From an uncultured Collinsella sp. (lineage in GTDB: Bacteria; Actinomycetota; Coriobacteriia; Coriobacteriales; Coriobacteriaceae): 64,000 nucleotides of DNA. Numbering within the stretch: the first letter of the stretch is position 1; every line of letters begins with the position of its first letter. The notes under the pieces were generated by a model, which saw only the letters and a list, made by a program, of their open reading frames with translations, was not told the origin of the DNA and did no database searches. The DNA lies in NCBI GenBank assembly GCA_900550415.1, contig URSO01000002.1, positions 1-64,000 of the forward strand, given 5' to 3'. Below, in pieces: positions 61,145-64,000 of this stretch. Made by a program: the position numbers and the translations under genes.

Positions 61145-61564
61145 ATGATTAAAGAGCTTTGCCACGACGAGGCTATCCTGTCCCAGCGTTGCGAGGTTGC
61201 GACCGTCGAGGACGAGTCGGTTGCTCAGGACCTGATCGATACCATCAAGTCGCTCGATGATGCCGGCTGCTTGGCCGCCAACCAGATCGGCGTTACCAAG
61301 AAGGTCTGCGTCTACCTGGACGACGCCGGCGAGCCTCACGTGCTCTACAACCCCCGTCTGGTGTTTGGCCTGGGCGCCAGCAAGATGGAGGAGAGCTGCC
61401 TGACGCACGAGGAGGTCACCAAGTCCACGCGCTATATCAAGTGCAAGGTTGCCTTTGACCAGATCGTCGATGGCAAGATGCGCGAGCGCAAGCAGGACTT
61501 TGTGGGCTTCGAGGCGCAGATGGTCCAGCATATGATCGACCACTGTCTTGGAAAGCTGGTCTAA
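61145..61564 (+). CDS. Peptide deformylase-like protein, catalytic Glu replaced
   Basis: 139 aa, PDF fold. Motif I is AGCLAANQIG, motif II is EESCLTHEE (keeps the metal-ligand Cys) and motif III is QHMIDHCLG where functional deformylases have HExDH. Both His ligands are kept, but the Glu that acts as general base is Met. Metal binding is likely; ordinary deformylase activity is doubtful. GGAGG lies 4 nt before ATG 61145. Other roles are possible, and a true def elsewhere in the genome is expected. Confidence 0.78.
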   Translation: MIKELCHDEAILSQRCEVATVEDESVAQDLIDTIKSLDDAGCLAANQIGVTKKVCVYLDDAGEPHVLYNPRLVFGLGASKMEESCLTHEEVTKSTRYIKCKVAFDQIVDGKMRERKQDFVGFEAQMVQHMIDHCLGKLV

Positions 61565-61695
61565 GGGGACCAAAGCACCGCACTTCGTCGTTTTTGTCCC
61601 GGGCGTGACATTGTTGTCATGTCCGGGCTTTTGTGTTTAGCGCCTTTTTGTTTGGTGACAATAACCTTAGCAAGAACGTAAAGCTAGGAGGCGCT

Positions 61696-62661
61696 ATGTG
61701 TACGAGCATTCGATTTACCGATAATTCTGGCCACATGTATCTGGGCCGCAACCTCGACTGGAGCTTTGACTACGGCCAACAGGTTCGCGTGATGCCGCGC
61801 GGGTTTCACATTCCGTATTCGTTTATCGACGATGCGTCGGCGGCACACGCGGTAATCGGCATGTGCATCGATTACAAGAACTATCCCATGTTTTTCGACT
61901 GTGGTAACGATGCGGGTCTGGCTGTGGCGGGGCTCAACTTTCCCGGCTATGCCGAGTATGCCGAGGGCCCTGTCGACGGCAAGAACAATATCGCGGCCTA
62001 TGAGTTTCCCCTGTGGGTGGCAGCGACGTTCTCGACGGTCGATGAGGTCGAGGCCGCGCTGCGCGACACGGTGATTGTCGCCAAATCTGCCGGAGAGGGG
62101 CTGGGCGTGTCGCTGCTCCATTGGATTATCGGCGACAGCCAGCGCAGCATCGTGGTCGAGATGATGGCTGACGGCCTGCATGTATACGACAATCCGGTCG
62201 ACACCCTTGCCAACCAGCCGACCTTCCCGTGGCACATGGAAAACCTGCGCACCTATATCACCGCCACAAGCGATTTTCCGCAGACGGCGACATGGCGTGG
62301 CGCCGAGCTTAAGCCCTATGGAGCCGGTGCCGGCATGCGCGGCATTCCGGGCGATTGCTATTCGCCGAGCCGTTTTGTAAAGGCGGCGTACCTCAATGCC
62401 AATTACCCGCAAAAGGAGAGCGAGACCGAAAACGTCGTTCGCATGTTCCGCTCGCTCGAGGGCGTGGTGATGATTGAGGGGGCGTCCAGGATGGGCGATG
62501 GCAAGTTCGAGAAGACTATCTATACCGGATGCTTTAGCGCGCGCACGGGCAATTATTACTACGCGATGTATGGGGATCCGTCGATTCGTTACGTGAGCCT
62601 GATGGATGCCGAGGGCGCGAGCCCCGATAGGCTCGTGGTTCCCGAGCCGCGTCGTTCGTAG
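61696..62661 (+). CDS. bsh: Bile salt hydrolase (choloylglycine hydrolase family)
   Basis: 321-aa Ntn hydrolase. After Met removal, the catalytic Cys2 is exposed (MCTSIRFTDNSGHMYLGRNL). Arg18 and Asp21 (GRNLDW), Asn81 (GLNFPGYAEY), Asn near 173 (LANQPTFPWHMENL) and Arg in YSPSRFVKAAY fit the bile salt hydrolase active site. The enzyme deconjugates glyco- or tauro-bile acids; penicillin V acylase activity cannot be excluded on sequence. No signal peptide, so cytoplasmic. AGGAGG precedes ATG 61696. Confidence 0.88.
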   Translation: MCTSIRFTDNSGHMYLGRNLDWSFDYGQQVRVMPRGFHIPYSFIDDASAAHAVIGMCIDYKNYPMFFDCGNDAGLAVAGLNFPGYAEYAEGPVDGKNNIAAYEFPLWVAATFSTVDEVEAALRDTVIVAKSAGEGLGVSLLHWIIGDSQRSIVVEMMADGLHVYDNPVDTLANQPTFPWHMENLRTYITATSDFPQTATWRGAELKPYGAGAGMRGIPGDCYSPSRFVKAAYLNANYPQKESETENVVRMFRSLEGVVMIEGASRMGDGKFEKTIYTGCFSARTGNYYYAMYGDPSIRYVSLMDAEGASPDRLVVPEPRRS

Positions 62662-62684
62662 CTCACTGGTCCGTTGCGACATAA

Positions 62685-62720
62685 AACGGCCTCGCACCTC
62701 TTATGAGATGCGAGGCCGTT
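62685..62720. terminator. Terminator between convergent bsh and kup
   Basis: AACGGCCTCGCA and TGCGAGGCCGTT perfect 12-bp arms around CCTCTTATGAGA. The T tracts are weak. Confidence 0.75.
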
Positions 62721-62742
62721 GTCGTCAATGGCTGGTGGCGTG

Positions 62743-64000
62743 TTAGAAGTTGGCGTCGTTGAACTGGGTGCTCTCGAGTCCGTCGAGTTGCTGTTCGGGC
62801 GTATCGGCGACGCTCTCGAGCAGCTCGGTGGGATCGACGTTCATGCTCTTGCCGGCCTCGTTGCCGTTGACCAAGTCGTCCGAGAAGATGTCGACCTCCA
62901 TTTCCTCGGCCTCTTCGATCTGAACCTCGAGCGGCACCTGGGTGCGCACAAGTTTGACGGCCGGGCGCATGCGGGCAAAGAGCGGTACGTACTCAATGAT
63001 GATGGCCGAGTTCTCGAGACCGTACCAGCGTGCCGGGCTTCCGCAGGCGCGGCGGACGGCGTACTTGATGGCCATGACGCGATGGTCGTTGCGGTTGATG
63101 TCCGTTTCGGGGGCAAGCATCTTGCGCAGCATGCAAAAGCGGAAGTCGCCCACGTTGCCGCGTGTCTCGTAGATAGAGTAGGTGTGATGCTGCGGCGGCA
63201 GCTCGCCCGATGCCATCAAGTCGCCGACGATTTGGCGCAGGTAGGCATTAACGCGCTGGTTGACCTTAAAGCCCAAGTCCAGGCGCACGCGGAACAAAAA
63301 GTCCGTGCCAAAGGTCTCGACGGAATACTCGTGCGTATAGGGTTCATCGGTAACGTGCACGTTGATGAACCAGTATGCCTTGGCGCGCTTGGGATGTTTG
63401 TCCAGGATGGAATAGAGCACGTCGCGGTCGAGCGTGAGCGGATCGGGGCTGTTGGTGAGGAACACCAGATTGTCGGCGAGCACGGGGTAGGTCTCGTCGT
63501 TGCGCAGGCGGTTGAGCTGGTCGATGTACTTGGAGACGGGCAGCAGGATCGTCTGCGTGCGCTCGATGGCGGTGCCGCGGCGCCACACGTACATAAGGCC
63601 AAACAGCAGCGAGGCCAAGAAGATCATTACGTAGCCGCCGTCAAAGAACATGGTGAGGCACGAGGCGAAGAAGCACAGCTCAATGGCACCGAAGAGCAGG
63701 GCGAAGACGCAGGCGCCCAGCTTGTGCTTGAGGATGCCGGCGATATAGCTCGTCAGCAGCGTGGTGGTCATAAGCATGGTCACGGTAATGGCGAGGCCGT
63801 AGGCGCTCTCCATGCGCTCGGAGTTCTGGAACAGCAGCACAATGAAGATGCAGCCGACCCACATGATGTTGTTGACGAGTGGAATATAGAGCTGGCCCTT
63901 GGTGTCGCTGGGGTAGTGGATGCGCAGGTGCGGCATAAGGTTGAGGCGCGTTGCCTCGGATACCAGCGAGAACGAGCCGGTGATGAGCGCCTGTGAGGCG
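62743..64000 (-). CDS. kup: Kup-type potassium uptake transporter, partial (5' end beyond the window)
   Basis: 419 codons are visible, entering from base 64000 as ASQALITGSFSLVSEATRLN then LMPHLRIHYPSDTKGQLYIP, a conserved Kup region. Further helices follow (MWVGCIFIVLLFQNSERMES, YGLAITVTMLMTTTLLTSYI). The cytoplasmic C-terminal domain includes LPVSKYIDQLNRLRNDE and an acidic tail. It imports K+ with protons. The upstream ~250-300 residues lie outside the window. Confidence 0.9.
   Translation of the reverse strand, partial: ASQALITGSFSLVSEATRLNLMPHLRIHYPSDTKGQLYIPLVNNIMWVGCIFIVLLFQNSERMESAYGLAITVTMLMTTTLLTSYIAGILKHKLGACVFALLFGAIELCFFASCLTMFFDGGYVMIFLASLLFGLMYVWRRGTAIERTQTILLPVSKYIDQLNRLRNDETYPVLADNLVFLTNSPDPLTLDRDVLYSILDKHPKRAKAYWFINVHVTDEPYTHEYSVETFGTDFLFRVRLDLGFKVNQRVNAYLRQIVGDLMASGELPPQHHTYSIYETRGNVGDFRFCMLRKMLAPETDINRNDHRVMAIKYAVRRACGSPARWYGLENSAIIIEYVPLFARMRPAVKLVRTQVPLEVQIEEAEEMEVDIFSDDLVNGNEAGKSMNVDPTELLESVADTPEQQLDGLESTQFNDANF

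Overview
The window looks like chromosome of a gut Coriobacteriia member, most likely Collinsella. The evidence is the high G+C coding sequence, strong AGGAG-type ribosome binding sites, the gene set (two-periplasmic-domain sensor kinase, MoxR/DUF58/transglutaminase operon, bile salt hydrolase, TetM-like GTPase, class 2 UvrA, Kup) and many short palindromic intergenic repeats. The genus is inferred from recognised protein types, not from a search. The first ~790 bases do not fit. They encode the end of a DUF5685 protein followed by a J-domain gene, a Lachnospiraceae-type pair, fused in frame to a Collinsella-type hybrid histidine kinase across a short shared stretch. I read this as an assembly chimera or an illegitimate junction.

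Layout. 0-9 kb: truncated sensor kinase, two-TM potassium channel, LOG-family protein, ClC channel, SAM methyltransferase, and a YtrA-type GntR/ABC exporter operon. 9.0-9.3 kb: four hairpin repeats with an ~80 bp period. 9.4-12.7 kb: release factor 3, VUT-family transporter, SDR oxidoreductase. 12.8-23.2 kb: a probable operon of cytoplasmic hybrid kinase, MoxR ATPase, DUF58 protein, membrane transglutaminase-like protein (catalytic Cys replaced) and a very large BspA-like LRR protein split by one extra G in a G7 run. 23.2-30.9 kb: ung, EamA exporter with divergent LysR, MATE pump, rlmA, small membrane proteins, rsmJ, GNAT. 31-38.8 kb: TetM-like GTPase, class 2 UvrA, and two related ATPases. 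Each ATPase gene is preceded by three 10-bp-phased repeats, and a 31-33 bp palindrome sits at every gene boundary, three times supplying the stop codon. trmL follows. 38.9-47.8 kb: CobW GTPase, Cys-less ArsC-like protein, flavin reductase, an IS30 remnant in an A+T-richer patch, two multidomain GGDEF proteins, and a patatin. 47.8-50 kb: a 46-bp palindrome array and a TPP-riboswitch-controlled thiamine salvage operon (thiM, thiamine-binding protein, thiE). 50-55.4 kb: HAD phosphatase, LysR, MetE-like enzyme, NCS2 permease, esterase. 55.5-61 kb: two tandemly duplicated beta-helix surface proteins and a purine permease whose 3' end was copied with the duplication. 61-64 kb: a deformylase-like protein lacking its catalytic Glu, bile salt hydrolase, and Kup running off the window.

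How the genes work together. The signalling content is two hybrid kinases and two c-di-GMP proteins. The 12.8-23.2 kb operon looks like a regulated system for assembling a surface protein. The thi operon is salvage-only within this window. The 31-38 kb block combines antibiotic-protection-type genes with two solitary ATPases that share regulatory architecture, and it is the best candidate for an undescribed arrangement. No rRNA, tRNA or CRISPR array was seen.
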